Part shown: in pieces, positions 53,238 to 62,915 of the stretch
Numbering within the stretch: position 1 is the first letter of the stretch
Layout: each line of letters opens with the position of its first letter
From: Undaria pinnatifida
Taxonomy: Eukaryota > Sar > Phaeophyceae > Laminariales > Alariaceae
Direction of reading: 5' to 3'
Assembly: GCA_012845835.1 (NCBI GenBank)
Contig: JABAKD010000024.1
Span: 4,617,109-4,681,108 of the forward strand
Length of the DNA stretch: 64,000 nt
The notes under the pieces: model-generated
Database searches by the model: none
What the model was told of the DNA's origin: nothing
Seen by the model: only the letters and a program-made list of their open reading frames with translations
Position numbers and translations under genes: made by a program

Positions 53238-56200
53238 CTCGGTGTATACCTGGTGGGAAGGATGATCTGACGTGCCCACAGGTGCTGCTCGCAGCTATGA
53301 CATGACACGAGTCCCAGTACCACCTACTGGCAGCTGCAGTGGGGTATCTGGCATCAGCAATACTCGCACTCTGCACTGCCCGCTGTACGTAAAGCCCAAA
53401 CCTACAGAACCAGGGGACTGATCCTACGATACCCCCCCCCCCCCCAAACCCAGCGATTTTCTTCAACGAGCGTTTCATGGCCGCTCGACACGAGGAAGGA
53501 TGCTATGAAAAAAAAAATCTTCACATATTTCCTTGTGTTCAAAAGAATATCGAACGATGACGTCGGGGCGGCAAAGGAGCACGGTATTTCAGGAAATACG
53601 GCCGGAAGCAGGTTTCAAAGCCGACGATTTCGTTACAGGAAAGTTTGGGGGGCTACCGTGGAACAACTCAGGGGAGAAGCGTCAAGGCTCAAGCCTCAAC
53701 GCCACAAAACACGTGCTAGATCATACAGAGCATCCGGGTCTCACCCGTGAACATGATCTATAGGCAACGCAGCTCATGTAGACCAGGGACGTGTCTACCC
53801 TGAAAAACATATCCGAACTCAAGAGGGATCTGATCTGTCCGATGCGCGCAATGTTGCGGCGAGTGTGTTCTTTCTACCCATCGACACATCCACCGTCCGC
53901 GCCGATTCTCCATTCTACGAGAGATACACTACAGGACACCCAAAAAGTAAGAGACAGGAATGCTGGCTCAGGATGGATTTCATATTTGAGAACGGGTGTG
54001 CTCTACACTAATTTCAGTACAACGGTTCCGAAAATTTCTGGGTTTCCTGAAAATCTCGGCCTAGCTTTTCTCGTTGCTGCGATGTTTTCTTATCGCTAGT
54101 AAAGGCGTCCTGGACATTATCACCCGTTTTGGGCCCAACAAACGCCATCGAAACAATCGAGAACCGCCCCCGTATCAACCGTTTTTGTGTGAGCGCGCGG
54201 CAAGATGAGCAGTATAATGCCGCGGGCGTGTCGTACAAGTTCTTACATCATAACAATGAGTACAGATTTACCACGCAGCTTACAAAGTTGAGTTGCAACC
54301 ATTCAATCGGTCGTACGCACAGCTGACGTTTTCCAATATTTTCGTAAAAACTCCTTGAATTGTATCGCGCAACTCCTTGAACTGTGTCGTGCAGCTCCTT
54401 GGATTGCGCCGTCCCTAGACTGTGCCGGAAAACTCCTTGGATTGTATCGTAAAGATCCTCGGATTGTTTATAAAAATATTTCAAGGACGTCAGCTGTGAG
54501 TTCCACGAATTTAGGGTCAAAACTCATCTCTGCAAGCTGCGTTGTTGGTACTTGTAATATACAATGTGGGTGAGTTTTGTACAGCTCCTTGGATTGATTT
54601 GTGTAGTACAATCCCTTGGGTTGTGTAGTACAACTCCTTGGATTGTGAGGTACAACTCCTTGGATTTGTGTGGCACAACTCCTTGGATTGTCCTGCACAA
54701 CTAACTCCTTGGGTCGTGTCGTACAACTCCTTGGATTGTGTCGTACAATTCCTTGGATTGTGTCGTACAACTCTTTGGGTTGTGTCGTACAACTCCTTGG
54801 ATTGTGTCGTACAACTCCTTGGGATTGTGTCGTACAGCTCATTTGGACTGTATCGTACTACAACTCCTTGGATTGTGTTGTACAACTCCTTGGATTGTGT
54901 CGTACAACTCCTTGGATTGTATCGTACAGCTCATTTGGACTGTATCGTACTACAACTCCTTGGATTGTGTCGCACAACTCCTTGGATTGTGTCGTACAAC
55001 TCCTTGGATTGTAAGGTGCAACTCCTCCTCCGATGTTGTGTCGTGAAAATCCTTGGATTGTGTCGTACAACTCCTCGGGTTGATTGTGTAGTAGATCGGA
55101 ACGTAAATCAACCCCCTCCTAAGCCAACAGTCTCCTTTGCTTCGCGTGGAAGACGTTGCAACCGTCAACATCTTCCGGAGCTCCAAGACAGTTAATATTG
55201 TACGAGCTCTGTGGTGTGGTCACAATTTGCACATTGGTTGCATAATACGTCATGTGCAATGTGTACCTGGAATGCGCGGTCAGCAGTACGTATACAGCAA
55301 CCTCTTCCTTCGGAAGTGCGACACTCTCGAGCAATGTTCATGAAGAAATCAACCGGACCGACCGCAACATCGCGACGCAACCCACCCAAAAACCAGTTAT
55401 GCTCCGTACCACCGTGCAAACATGCTAGATTTCATAACCCCTCGGACGATTTCGTAGGAGGCTTTTCTCGACAAAAGGGGAGAGCGCAAAAGTCGAGCTA
55501 TCCGTCAATGAAAACATCTCGACGAGATCTTTCAAAACCCGCCATCTGCGTTGTGTGCACCCTCCCCCCCTGGATGGGCAAAAGCTCACAGCTGACTCTC
55601 ATTCCGGGGGGTATGTGATCTTGCGCACGCGCTGGCTGTACGTAGACATACCTACACGTGTCCCGCGAGTAATTCGTCTTGGAATCGTTTGATTAAAAGG
55701 CCCTGCTTCGCTCTCAGCGCTCTCACCCGGAACGCGCCTGCCTGCCTAAACCTTCCTCTTGGAGAACCTTCCCGGCGGCTTTCTTTGCGTTCTTTGCTTT
55801 CTCTGCTTTCTTCGCCTTCTTCGTGTTCCTTCGGGACCGCCCCAAAACAAACTTCGAGACAAAATCTCCGGCACTGCTTTACGACCAAATCCCCACACTA
55901 GTTTCAAGATACTTTTTCCACACTGAAACTCGAGATATTATTGTTTTAAAGAGTCGAACATATGTACAAAATGACTCTTCAAAGTTTGAGTCAGAATGAA
56001 AAAAAGTAGAAAATAAAACTAGCAAGATAGTTGTTCTCACACTAAAATCAAGAAAAAGTGCCGATAAACAAAATCTAGTATAAAAAGTTTGTCCAAACAA
56101 GTACGTGCACGTTTATTTTGCACTTATCAAATGACACGTTGTTCGTACACTACAAGTATACATGTGTACTCTGCACCTGTTTCTTATCTTTAAATCACAA

Positions 56201-57210
56201 TATAAACACATCCACCCGCAGCTCTTGACAGTTACAGCAGTAGTAGCATGTTGCCGTCGAGCATGTATCACAAGGACAGAATAGCACAGCACAGCGCGCT
56301 CAGCCCTGAAAGCCTTGTACTGAAGTATGTACGTGTGTACTGGTACGTATATACTGCTGCTGTGTACTGCTGTGTACTCGTCTTTCTGCTTTCTCCATTG
56401 ATTGTCCTCTCTCGGTCCTCATGTTCTTTCCGCAATTTACACCCGTACAGCCGATCACAACGTGATATCGCCAGCAAGCACGCAGCACACCACAGGGCAG
56501 CCAGCTCTGCACAAGTAGCTCTTGGCATTATCAAATCGCTAGTTGCACCAAATCATGGGCCTCTTCTTTCTGCCCCCATCACATTTTGTTGCCTTCTTCC
56601 TTACGCGAGTGTAGGCGGCGTCTACGTACCGCCCGCGGAGGGGAGCTCTTGATCGTTCGAAACAGTAACTGGTACCTGGTACTGGTTTTTACGGAGCATT
56701 TAAGAGCATTAAGAGTCCAAAGAGCGCCATCAAGGTCGGTGCCCAGAGGAAACGAAGGCCAACCTATCCCTCACCGTCATGCCGTCAACAGCAGCAGCAG
56801 CACTATCACATCATACATACCTGAGGCAGCGATGGAGGCTTGTGATTAGCGCCGCTGCTGCCCTTGCTCGTGCCCTGTGCTTTCCCTCTCCCCTTGGCCG
56901 CCATCATAGCGCCCTCCGCTCGGCGTGACGACGAGGTACGCTGGCCTACAGCAAGATCCGAGTTTCCCGCGAGACCTACTCTTCGGGAGGATCTGGCAAG
57001 CCCCCCTCCCATAGCGGAGCCCCAAAATCTTCCCGAGGACGCAAAAGCTAGGTCATCTGCAGATGCTGGTGCTGGTGCTGCTGCTGGGGTTGGGGTGAGG
57101 CCCTGGTTCAACGCCAACCTACCACCACGTGCAAGGAAGGGAGCCGCCGATGACTCTCCGCGGCCAGCTAGGACGCACGCGATGGACGCTGCGAGAATCA
57201 GTGACGCCAT
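46688..57210 (-). CDS. KsgA/PFC1-type 16S rRNA adenine N6-dimethyltransferase, probably plastid-targeted (7 exons)
   Basis: Minus-strand exons 57210-56821, 52962-52816, 50851-50792, 49963-49829, 49358-49130, 48456-48305 and 46897-46688 join in frame with GT-AG introns to 1,323 nt, 440 residues. The SAM-binding core has RPKQSLGQNYLTDQN at 134-148, motif I ELGPGTGA at 169-176, the acidic DID at 192-194 and catalytic NLPY at 236-239. The C-terminal domain has QRRKMLRQSLK near 341-351. The family dimethylates two adjacent adenines near the 3' end of small-subunit rRNA. The first 130 residues precede the core and start with a signal-peptide-like MASLILAASIACVLAG, then Phe25 after SSAAP, which suggests a bipartite plastid leader. 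The closest type is bacterial/plastid KsgA, not nucleolar Dim1. Met29 of the longer frame was taken as the start because it exposes the leader. Confidence 0.93.
48305..48456 (-). CDS. Dimethyltransferase exon 6
   Basis: Acceptor TTTGGTCAG. It reads (G)EGPGVNQACLKSVLSSAFQQ, RRKMLRQSLKPLLRAGQTLP and EEFATRRPEQ, donor GTGACC. RxxKxLRxxLK is the C-terminal helix signature of KsgA. Confidence 0.92.
48720..48850. repeat. CTGT/CTGC tetranucleotide tract
   Basis: CTGTCTGTCTCTCTAGG.. repeats, then CTGCCTGCCTGCCTGTCTGT, with two 60-bp imperfect copies (CTCTCTAGGTGTCCCTTGAA / CTCTCTAGGCGCTCCTATGA). In intron 5 of the dimethyltransferase gene. Confidence 0.75.
49130..49358 (-). CDS. Dimethyltransferase exon 5
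   Basis: Acceptor GCGCACAG. It reads ILFTLCDHYLSVRRAVVTMQ, LEVAQRIVAK and ..PPTVFYPQPSVTSALISLDF, donor G|GTGAGG in phase 1. Confidence 0.95.
49385..49810. repeat. 212-bp G-rich tandem duplication in intron 4
   Basis: Two copies offset by about 212 bp (49388 and 49600). They share GGGTGGGGGTTGGGGAG, AAGTGCGGGGGGGG, GGAGTAGGGGGGTTGGGG and GGGGTTGGGG arrays. GGGGTTGGGGTT/GGGTTAGGG runs on the plus strand could form G-quadruplexes. The transcribed intron RNA is C-rich. Confidence 0.75.
49829..49963 (-). CDS. Dimethyltransferase exon 4 (NLPY)
   Basis: Acceptor CGCTTGCAG. It reads LLESSMPSLGVVMSDVLQVD to ..LSVIGNLPYHITSQ, donor GTAGCC. 45 codons. NLPY is the catalytic motif of the family. Confidence 0.95.
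50255..50480 (+). repeat. Dispersed repeat, partner of 37515-37720
   Basis: Lies in intron 3 of the dimethyltransferase gene, antisense to it. The copy is diverged and carries small indels. Confidence 0.5.
50792..50851 (-). CDS. Dimethyltransferase exon 3 (DID motif)
   Basis: A 20-codon micro-exon, VLHERFPDMLAVDIDQRAIE, acceptor CTTTTGCAG, donor GTGTGA. It was recognised by its fit between motif I and the next exon. Confidence 0.92.
51515..52190. repeat. 73-75-bp satellite, about 9 copies
   Basis: The unit begins AGCCCCTTTAGAGCCCCCAA, then ACCCCTCCCTACAC, AATTTCAAGTA, TTTCCCC, AAAACGGGTTTCC. Starts at 51515, 51588, 51661 and 51734 are exactly 73 bp apart; later units are 74-75. Solo copies or pieces occur at about 14195, 19940, 21330, 24015, 29570, 33250 and 46620. 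It lies in intron 2 of the dimethyltransferase gene. Confidence 0.92.
52816..52962 (-). CDS. Dimethyltransferase exon 2 (motif I)
   Basis: Acceptor TTTGCTCAG. It reads GEFRPKQSLGQNYLTDQNYV to ..RRVVELGPGTGALTQ, donor GTAACG. 49 codons, phase 0. Confidence 0.95.
53202..53236. repeat. AAC microsatellite
   Basis: About 11 perfect AAC units in dimethyltransferase intron 1. Confidence 0.95.
53421..53664 (+). mobile_element. MITE-like element, copy 3
   Basis: ATCCTACGATACCCCCCCCC at the left and TTTGGGGGGCTACCGTGGAAC at the right. The interior carries GAACGATGACGTCGGGGCGG and AGGTTTCAAAGCCGACGATT. It lies in dimethyltransferase intron 1. A lone terminus of the family, inverted, lies at about 41115-41155. 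Confidence 0.6.
54345..55090. repeat. 22-bp minisatellite ACTCCTTGGATTGTGTCGTA
   Basis: About 30 units around the core ACTCCTTGGATTGTGTCGTA plus two bases, with variants such as CAGCTCATTTGGACTGTATC that recur about 92 bp apart, giving a higher-order period. Frames through it (YNSLDCVVQLLG and its antisense) are long but are translations of the repeat. It is interrupted at 54478-54575 by the micro-ORF repeat. In intron 1 of the dimethyltransferase gene. Confidence 0.93.
54478..54575 (-). repeat. Micro-ORF repeat inside the ACTCCTTGG minisatellite
   Basis: The minus strand reads MSFDPKFVELTADVLEIFL after GTTGTTGGTACTTGTAATAT on the plus side. The repeat interrupts the 22-bp minisatellite of dimethyltransferase intron 1. 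Confidence 0.65.
56320..56620 (+). repeat. Dispersed repeat, copy 2
   Basis: Partner of 11885-12185. It lies in intron 1 of the dimethyltransferase gene. Confidence 0.6.
56821..57210 (-). CDS. Dimethyltransferase exon 1 (leader)
   Basis: 130 codons from ATG 57210: hydrophobic leader, then a Ser/Ala/Arg-rich, low-acid region typical of transit peptides, ending ..NHKPPSLPQ, donor GTATGT. An upstream in-frame ATG at 57294 would add a Gln-rich MLQLQHHQQGQHQHQ and bury the leader. Confidence 0.75.
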
Positions 57211-57503
57211 GCTGGGGGTCCTTCGTCGCTTGCGGCCTTGTGGCTGCGGCTGGTGCTGGTGCTGCCCCTGCTGGTGGTGCTGGAGCTGCAACATCTTGTA
57301 AGCCAGAGGTTGTCATCTGCTGGTCTGCCGGGTCATGATTGAGGACGGAGTTCGATGATAACGCACTGATATGTTGCTTTCGGAGATGGGGTCAACGAGA
57401 CTGTGAAAAGTTACCGGTTTTGACCAATGAAACAGCTCGTTGCGTTATACGACACAAAAACGAAAACATTGAGATACGCGTATGAAGGACATCGGACACC
57501 GGG

Positions 57504-57538
<35 letters not shown>

Positions 57539-58478
57539 TACCAGACCCCTTCAGGTGCCCGAGGACAGCAGGATACCTGGTTGGTGCTTGGTTGTACACG
57601 AGGTATGACGCTCTTGCTATTAATTATGCACAATCTGCGAGTTACCGGTTGCAACGCAAGGCGATTTTTTGCCTTCCGAGTCGATAAAAACATGCCAAAC
57701 CAGCCCTACACGTCGACCAGCTGACGCCATCACATGTATGTGTAGCAAAGAGATGTGGCTCAACCAATCTGAGCGATCCCACAGCCTATGCCCCAGCGGT
57801 ATTGGGATGGTGTCGTTCATCTTTTTGCTCGACTTTCGCCACTCCCGGATTGTTCTTCTAACGCACCTGCCTTACCAAGCATAGTCTACAGCAGTATGGT
57901 ACCTGCGCCGGGTAAGATCTCTCTAGGTTCCTCAAGCCGCAAGCTTGACATGGCAACTACGGTAAGCGGGCATGTGGTATGAAGGTGTTTCCTCCGTTCC
58001 CCTTGCCGCTTCGGTAAGGGATGCTGCGAAGCATACCCTAGCAGGCTTGTAGCGTGTGGGGGGGGTCTTTCTGGCGGGTGTAAGGCCGGACTCACCCTCA
58101 AGGAGTGATACCTTCTTGCTGCTGCGTGTGGCCGCGAGCCTTAGGCGTGGCGGTAGAGTTGGATCGTACGTGGTGCGTTAGGCATGGTCACCTACGATTC
58201 GCGCGTCTTTTTAGGCAGCAGCGGCGGAGCAGCAATGCTTAATCGGGATGCTCGTGCGCGGAGGCAGGCGCCACCACGAGCCACACTACGGCGCAGTCTC
58301 GGTTTGCGTGGAGGGAACTGCGCCGGCAGGAGGCTGGATTCGACGACGAAGAAGGAGAGCGAAGAAGAAGGGCGACTGGCCGTCGACGGGCGGGGAAGAG
58401 GCGGATTGAACTCTCCCTGAACGAGAATTTTTGTTTAGCACCGCAAGCTGCGTGGACCACTTTGTTTTTTTCGGGGTA
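57211..58478. other. Upstream of the dimethyltransferase gene; no other gene seen
   Basis: The first few hundred bases should contain the promoter and 5' leader of the minus-strand gene. A GACACCA-type short tandem (7-8-bp units) lies at 57496-57545. The frame 58184-58420 is basic and low in complexity and is not supported. Confidence 0.4.
57496..57545. repeat. ACACCAG short tandem repeat
   Basis: About six units of CACCAGA or ACACCAG. Confidence 0.85.
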
Positions 58479-58775
58479 GTCCTCGGTACCGTTTTTTTTT
58501 ACGGTACCAGATCGGACGGTATTGCGAAATGACGGTACTTTTCAAACGGTTGACGGTATTTCGATTTCTCACGGTACCACTTTTGGCGGTACACGGTATC
58601 GCCGAATTTGACGGTACTTTTTCGGCGGTATCGAAAAGTGACGGTATTTTCTAGACGGTAGACGGTTTTTCGATATTTGACGGTACTTTTTTGGCGGTAC
58701 CGCAAAACGACGGTACCGGTCCCGGTACTGCCAAATTTGACGGTACTTTTTTGAGGGTACTGAAATATGACGGTT
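58479..58775. repeat. GACGGTACTTTTTTGGCGGTA minisatellite, array 1
   Basis: Diverged units of roughly 30-35 bp share TTTGACGGTACTTTTT and GGCGGTAC. Some alternate with CGGTTGACGGT.TTTCGAT. No coding role. Confidence 0.8.
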
Positions 58776-59057
58776 CCGCCACTGAGAAATACAGAATTAC
58801 GAATGACGAAATACTTGACAGTACCTGCCGGGCGGCGATCAAGCATGCCGGCACCACCCCGCTGATGTTCCTGCATACCTATATAGAACGGACGAATAGA
58901 GGCTAGACTAATCGTCGAACCGTCAAGCTGACAAACTCACCAGCCTCACGCGAAACAACATTTAGACATTTAGCACCAAAATAAGACAAAAAAACAATAC
59001 TACTACTGTAAACAATAAAACAATAAAACCTAAAACATGAAAACATTCAATGAAAAC

Positions 59058-59245
59058 CATCACCCTACAATCTTTGACGGTTCTGAATATGACGGTTTTT
59101 CTAAACGGGAAATGGTACTTCGCTTATTTGACGGTACTTTTATGGCGGTGCTGCAAAATGACGGTACTTTATAAACGGTTGACGTTTTTTCGATTTTTGA
59201 CGGTACCGCCTTCGGCGGTACACGGTTTGCCCAAATATGACGGTA
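59058..59245. repeat. GACGGTACTTTTTTGGCGGTA minisatellite, array 2
   Basis: The same unit family as 58479-58775, including TTGACGGTACTTTTATGGCG and GGCGGTACACGGTTT. About 280 bp of unrelated AT-rich DNA separates the arrays. Confidence 0.78.
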
Positions 59246-59559
59246 TTCCGCCGAGTGCCGGGACCGACGTACAGCACGGGAAAATTACCTCGGGAATTTT
59301 CCCGAGGACTACCCTGGTTTTTTTGGGACCGGGGAGAAGGGGAACCGATTGGAATTGTGTTTCAACGAGAGCAAGTGCGAAGGAGCGGGCCGAGTGAGCT
59401 AAGGCGACGAGGCGGCCATGTAGAACCACAGCAGGAGAACGGCACACGGAGACCCACGACCCGCACGCACACCATCATCACGAGAGCAGCGATCGTCTTT
59501 TTTCCAGGCTTTTTTTACGAGGCAGTAGTACAACATGTCACTAACGTCACTGATTTTTG

Positions 59560-60105
59560 TACGTAGAGTTCGTACAAGAGTTGTATACCCTTGATGGGGA
59601 ACGAACCCCCCGCAATTTTCAATTTTCAGGCGCGGGCGTCGCAGCTGCGCTGCAACCTGTCAAATATCTTGGGAAATCGGGGCGGTCATTGATATTTATA
59701 TTGTGGTTTTTGGTTCGATTGCTCTTGTTTCACTGCATGCCCGCGGGTCGTCACTCTGACAGCACTCCAGACAGCAGGGGCGCGTCCGTCTGTGCTCACG
59801 ATTACCGTGCGGTTCGAACGGTGAAGGCAGCCCAACCACTGTAGTTTGTAGCCGCGAGTTGGTTAGTTGTGGGGACGGGGGAACTCTATGCTGTAGTTGA
59901 GTGGATACCCGCGGCCATGTGAGTTCAGTTTGCACATTGGACCTTTTCCTTTGTGCGCCTTCTTCGTATCGTGCGTTTTAGGCGGAAAAGCGTAGTATTT
60001 CCCCGACGAATTTTGATTTATTTGGATTTTCGGATTTTCCTAGGGCTCCAGCACCTTTGTGTGACCACGGACTCTAGATTTTTGACAAGAGTTAATGTGA
60101 GACAA
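59560..60105 (-). repeat. 550-bp dispersed repeat, full inverted copy
   Basis: Mirror of 17090-17645, from AGAGTTCGTACAAGAGTTGT to GACTCTAGATTTTTGACAAG. Confidence 0.75.
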
Positions 60106-60112
60106 CAGCAAC

Positions 60113-60335
60113 ACTATGAAGGTAGAGAGTTGTATACCATTCATGGGGAAAGATACCCCGCAATTTTCAGGCACGGGCGTCGTAGCTGCGCTGCAACCTG
60201 TCAGATAGTTCGGGAAGACGTGGCGATCATTGATATTTTGTTTGGTGGTTTTTGGTTCGGTTGCTCTTTTTTCACTGCATGCCCGTGGGTCTTCGCTCTG
60301 ACAGCACTCCAGACAGCAGGCGTGTGCCACTACTG
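60113..60335 (-). repeat. 550-bp dispersed repeat, tandem partial copy
   Basis: Repeats the first part of 59560-60105: TAGAGAGTTGTATACCATTC, GCTGCGCTGCAACCTGTCAG, GACAGCACTCCAGACAGCAG. So the unit is partly duplicated in tandem. Confidence 0.7.
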
Positions 60336-60586
60336 AGGGCCGTTCTTATCGGAGATATGAATTTCCTAAATTTCCTCTTTTTTTTCCAGCATCCCCATAA
60401 AGAAACGTCTGCATTATTATCGAGCGCGGGGTTATTTGTCTTTTTTTTTCCTGATTTTTGAAAGCCGAGCCATAAAGCAAGACCGTCAGCACCCACACCA
60501 GCAGTCACGCGCGTCGTCAAACAGCAAGCATGAGCGAACATCCCGGAAGACCGCAGAGGAAAGCACCCACAGGCTACGTGGATTCG

Positions 60587-60768
60587 TGCAATCCGGCGAC
60601 AGCAGCCCCTGGTGTCAGGAACATGCCGAGCACGACGAGGACACCAGCGATAGCCTTCTTCATGTTTCTGCGACTCGTGTCTGGATAGTTGGGAAGGCCG
60701 AATCGTTGTTGCGTCAGACTCGAAGATGAGTCCTCCGGAGGCCCAGGCCGCTTCCTTCCATCGGCCAT
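60587..60768 (-). CDS. Doubtful exon with hydrophobic segment
   Basis: The minus-strand frame from ATG 60768 reads MADGRKRPGPPEDSSSSLTQ.., then a strong hydrophobic run KKAIAGVLVVLGMFLTPGAA, ending ..VAGLHES at a possible donor AC|GTAGCC or at TAG 60574-60576. It could be the first exon of a small secreted or membrane protein. No family is recognised, no following exon was found, and repeats lie on both sides. Confidence 0.2.
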
Positions 60769-60839
60769 AAGGTTGGACCACCCTGGTCAACGTTTAAAGC
60801 TACCCGATGGTCCCAGCGTTGAGCCATGGCGCCGAGAGT

Positions 60840-61025
60840 GAATACCCGCGGCCGTGTGAGTTCAGTTTGCACATTGGGCAATTTCACTTGCTGTGCGCCT
60901 TCGTATCGTGCGTTTTAGGTGGGAAAACGCAGTATTTCCCGGACGAATTTTGATTTCGTTTGGTTTTTCGGATTTTCCTAGGGCGCCAGTCCAGCAGCTT
61001 TGTGTGACCACGTACTCTAGTTTGG
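60840..61025 (-). repeat. 550-bp dispersed repeat, partial copy
   Basis: Matches 59905-60080: CCGCGGCCGTGTGAGTTCAG, TTTCCCGGACGAATTTTGAT, GTGTGACCACGTACTCTAG. Confidence 0.7.
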
Positions 61026-61074
61026 GTTTTACTTCCACGAAAGATGCTTTACATTTATTGAAGAAGCCGAAATG

Positions 61075-61100
61075 GTGGGGGGGGGGGGGGGGGGGGGAAG
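61075..61100. repeat. Poly-G run
   Basis: About 20 consecutive G near 61078-61097, inside otherwise unremarkable sequence. Confidence 0.9.
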
Positions 61101-61369
61101 GGGGGGAGGGCTGCACTGCCGCCGTCCCCCCCCGGATGTGTACGCCTCCCCTACCTCTAGATAAAGTAGCAGGAGGGAGGAAGGGAAGGAGGGACTGCTC
61201 CCTCCTTTTCCCCTCTTGCTTACGCCTCCCCCACGCGCACAAACGAAACGCGGTCGACCTACCTACCGGTCGCGCCCCGCCAGTGAGACGCCTTCCCCTT
61301 CTTAGATTTCTCGTGTGCAAACCGGAGACCCGTTCATTCCGGACTCCGAAATTGCTATGGCGGCCAAGT

Positions 61370-61700
61370 AGTTCCATTCCCAACGGCCCGTGCGATCGGG
61401 GACCTACTCGACCCACCACTGCTTGTGTGTGCTTTCGCGTCGGTTTTCCATTTCTAACGGCCCGCTCACATCGGGAGTCCCCCACAATCGCCAAACGATT
61501 GATAACACCGTCATTCCGTTTCTAACGGCCCGTGCGCCCGGGAAAATCACCGCTAATCGACCACTACCTTGCGCGTGCTTTTGGGTGGTATTTCCGTTTC
61601 TAACGACCCGCTCCTGTCGGGGACCCACGTCGACGGTCAAACAATCGTGGATGTGGCGATTTCCGTTTCTAACGACCCGCTCATATCGGGATTTTGCCAC
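61370..61700. repeat. Alternating 77/68-bp tandem repeat
   Basis: (C/T)AACG(G/A)CCCG recurs at about 61379, 61455, 61524, 61601 and 61669, so spacing alternates near 76-77 and 68-69. This implies a two-part unit of about 145 bp (type A with CACTGCTTGTGTGTGCTTT, type B with CAATCGCCAAACGATT). Confidence 0.7.
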
Positions 61701-62400
61701 CACTTACCGACCACGAAGTGGGGAGAAGGGAGGAGAACCCGCTATGTGACCCCGGATCTGAGCTATTACTGGGAGGGAGCGCGAGAGTAGTGCGAGGATA
61801 ATAAATGGGATGAAGAAAAAACAATCAAACAAACGAGACGAAACAAAAATGCAAGGTCCGTCGTACGATGAACCAGGACTAGTTTATGCATGGTTTCTGC
61901 GCTGATGCGATATGATTACATGGCAATGATTTGAAAGCTGAATTACTGCGGTGCTGCTACTATTGCAGCTGTATGTATCAGGCTGAGCACGAGAACGCAT
62001 GCATGACAGTAAAACACCAAGAGCCGCCAACGCAGTAGCCTAATGCAGTTAGCAATTTGACCAGTTGACGGCGTCTGTCGCGCTCCTCATTCCCGCTCTT
62101 CTTGTAAATATTGTCTCTTAGGACACATGAAAAACAAAAACGGTTGGTTTGAATCCGGCTAAGACCCGTTATTTTTTCTTCTTTTGATCGTTTTAAACGT
62201 TATTTTATTAAAAATGTTTCGAGGACGTCAGCCGTGAGTTTTTGTTCACGGTTTACTTTTTTCTACGAGTGAGTAAGTTCATTCAATACTCCAAAGGTTC
62301 CACAAACACCATAGAGATACATATTTTTGCCTTTTCGCTGAAAATGCTCGGTTGGTGCATCCTTGGCATCTCCGGGGTCCCACTCGGACACCGCCTCCGG
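61701..62400. other. No gene seen
   Basis: AT-rich unique sequence. A fragment of the micro-ORF repeat end (TTTCGAGGACGTCAGCCGTG) lies at about 62216. Confidence 0.45.
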
Positions 62401-62414
62401 GCATCACTTGCGGA

Positions 62415-62915
62415 TCGGTCCAGCTTTTCTTTGATTTCTTGCTCCACCTTATCTAATATAGACTTACTTTTTTACAATTATCGATTTTTTTTTTATGAGG
62501 ATCGTGGTTTTTTCCCCGATGACACCCGGATTTGAACCAACGAAGACCAGGCTCATAAGCAGACAGTCTATCTACTAGACCAAAGTCACAGTGGTATTGT
62601 GGTGTTGATCTCAGCGCTTCTCACCGTCTGCTTTTTCGATGAGTACACCATCACACCTTTTCTGTTATAGACCTACTTTTTTACAAATGAAATATCGATT
62701 TTTCATGAAGATCATTTTTTTTTTCTGATGACACCCGGATTCGAACCAACGAAGAACAGCTCATTAGCGGGCGGTCTATTTACTAGACCACAAAAGCCAC
62801 AGTGACTTTGTGGTGTTCATCTCAGCGCTTCTCACCGTCTCCTTTTTTGATGAGTATACTATTAATATCACACCTTATCTATTCTCATAGACTTACTTTT
62901 TTCAAATGAAATATC
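62415..62915 (-). repeat. 205-bp tandem repeat carrying tRNA-like segments
   Basis: Two full units and part of a third share ATAGACTTACTTTTTT, CGATGACACCCGGATT(T/C)GAAC and GTGTT.ATCTCAGCGCTTCTCA. On the minus strand each unit has GGTCTAGTA.ATAGAC (D-arm-like) and GTTGGTTC(A/G)AATCCGGGT (T-arm-like) 35-40 bp apart. Acceptor stems do not pair, so these are tRNA-like and not functional tRNA genes. Confidence 0.55.

Noticed and set aside
54468-55195. Tandem 'YNSLDCVVQLLG' repeat protein
   Set aside because: It is a 22-bp minisatellite translated in three frames, lying in an intron of the dimethyltransferase gene.
46688-57210. Eukaryotic nucleolar Dim1 or mitochondrial TFB1M assignment
   Set aside because: The core motifs (SLGQNYLTDQN, ELGPGTGALT, NLPYHI, RRKMLRQSLK) and the targeting-type leader fit bacterial/plastid KsgA better; a tree would be decisive.
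60862-61525. 210-residue frames on both strands
   Set aside because: They span a dispersed repeat copy, a poly-G run and a satellite; no domain.
62515-62805. Functional tRNA genes on the minus strand
   Set aside because: D- and T-arm-like segments are present but the acceptor stems do not pair and the anticodon arms fit poorly; the units form part of a tandem repeat.
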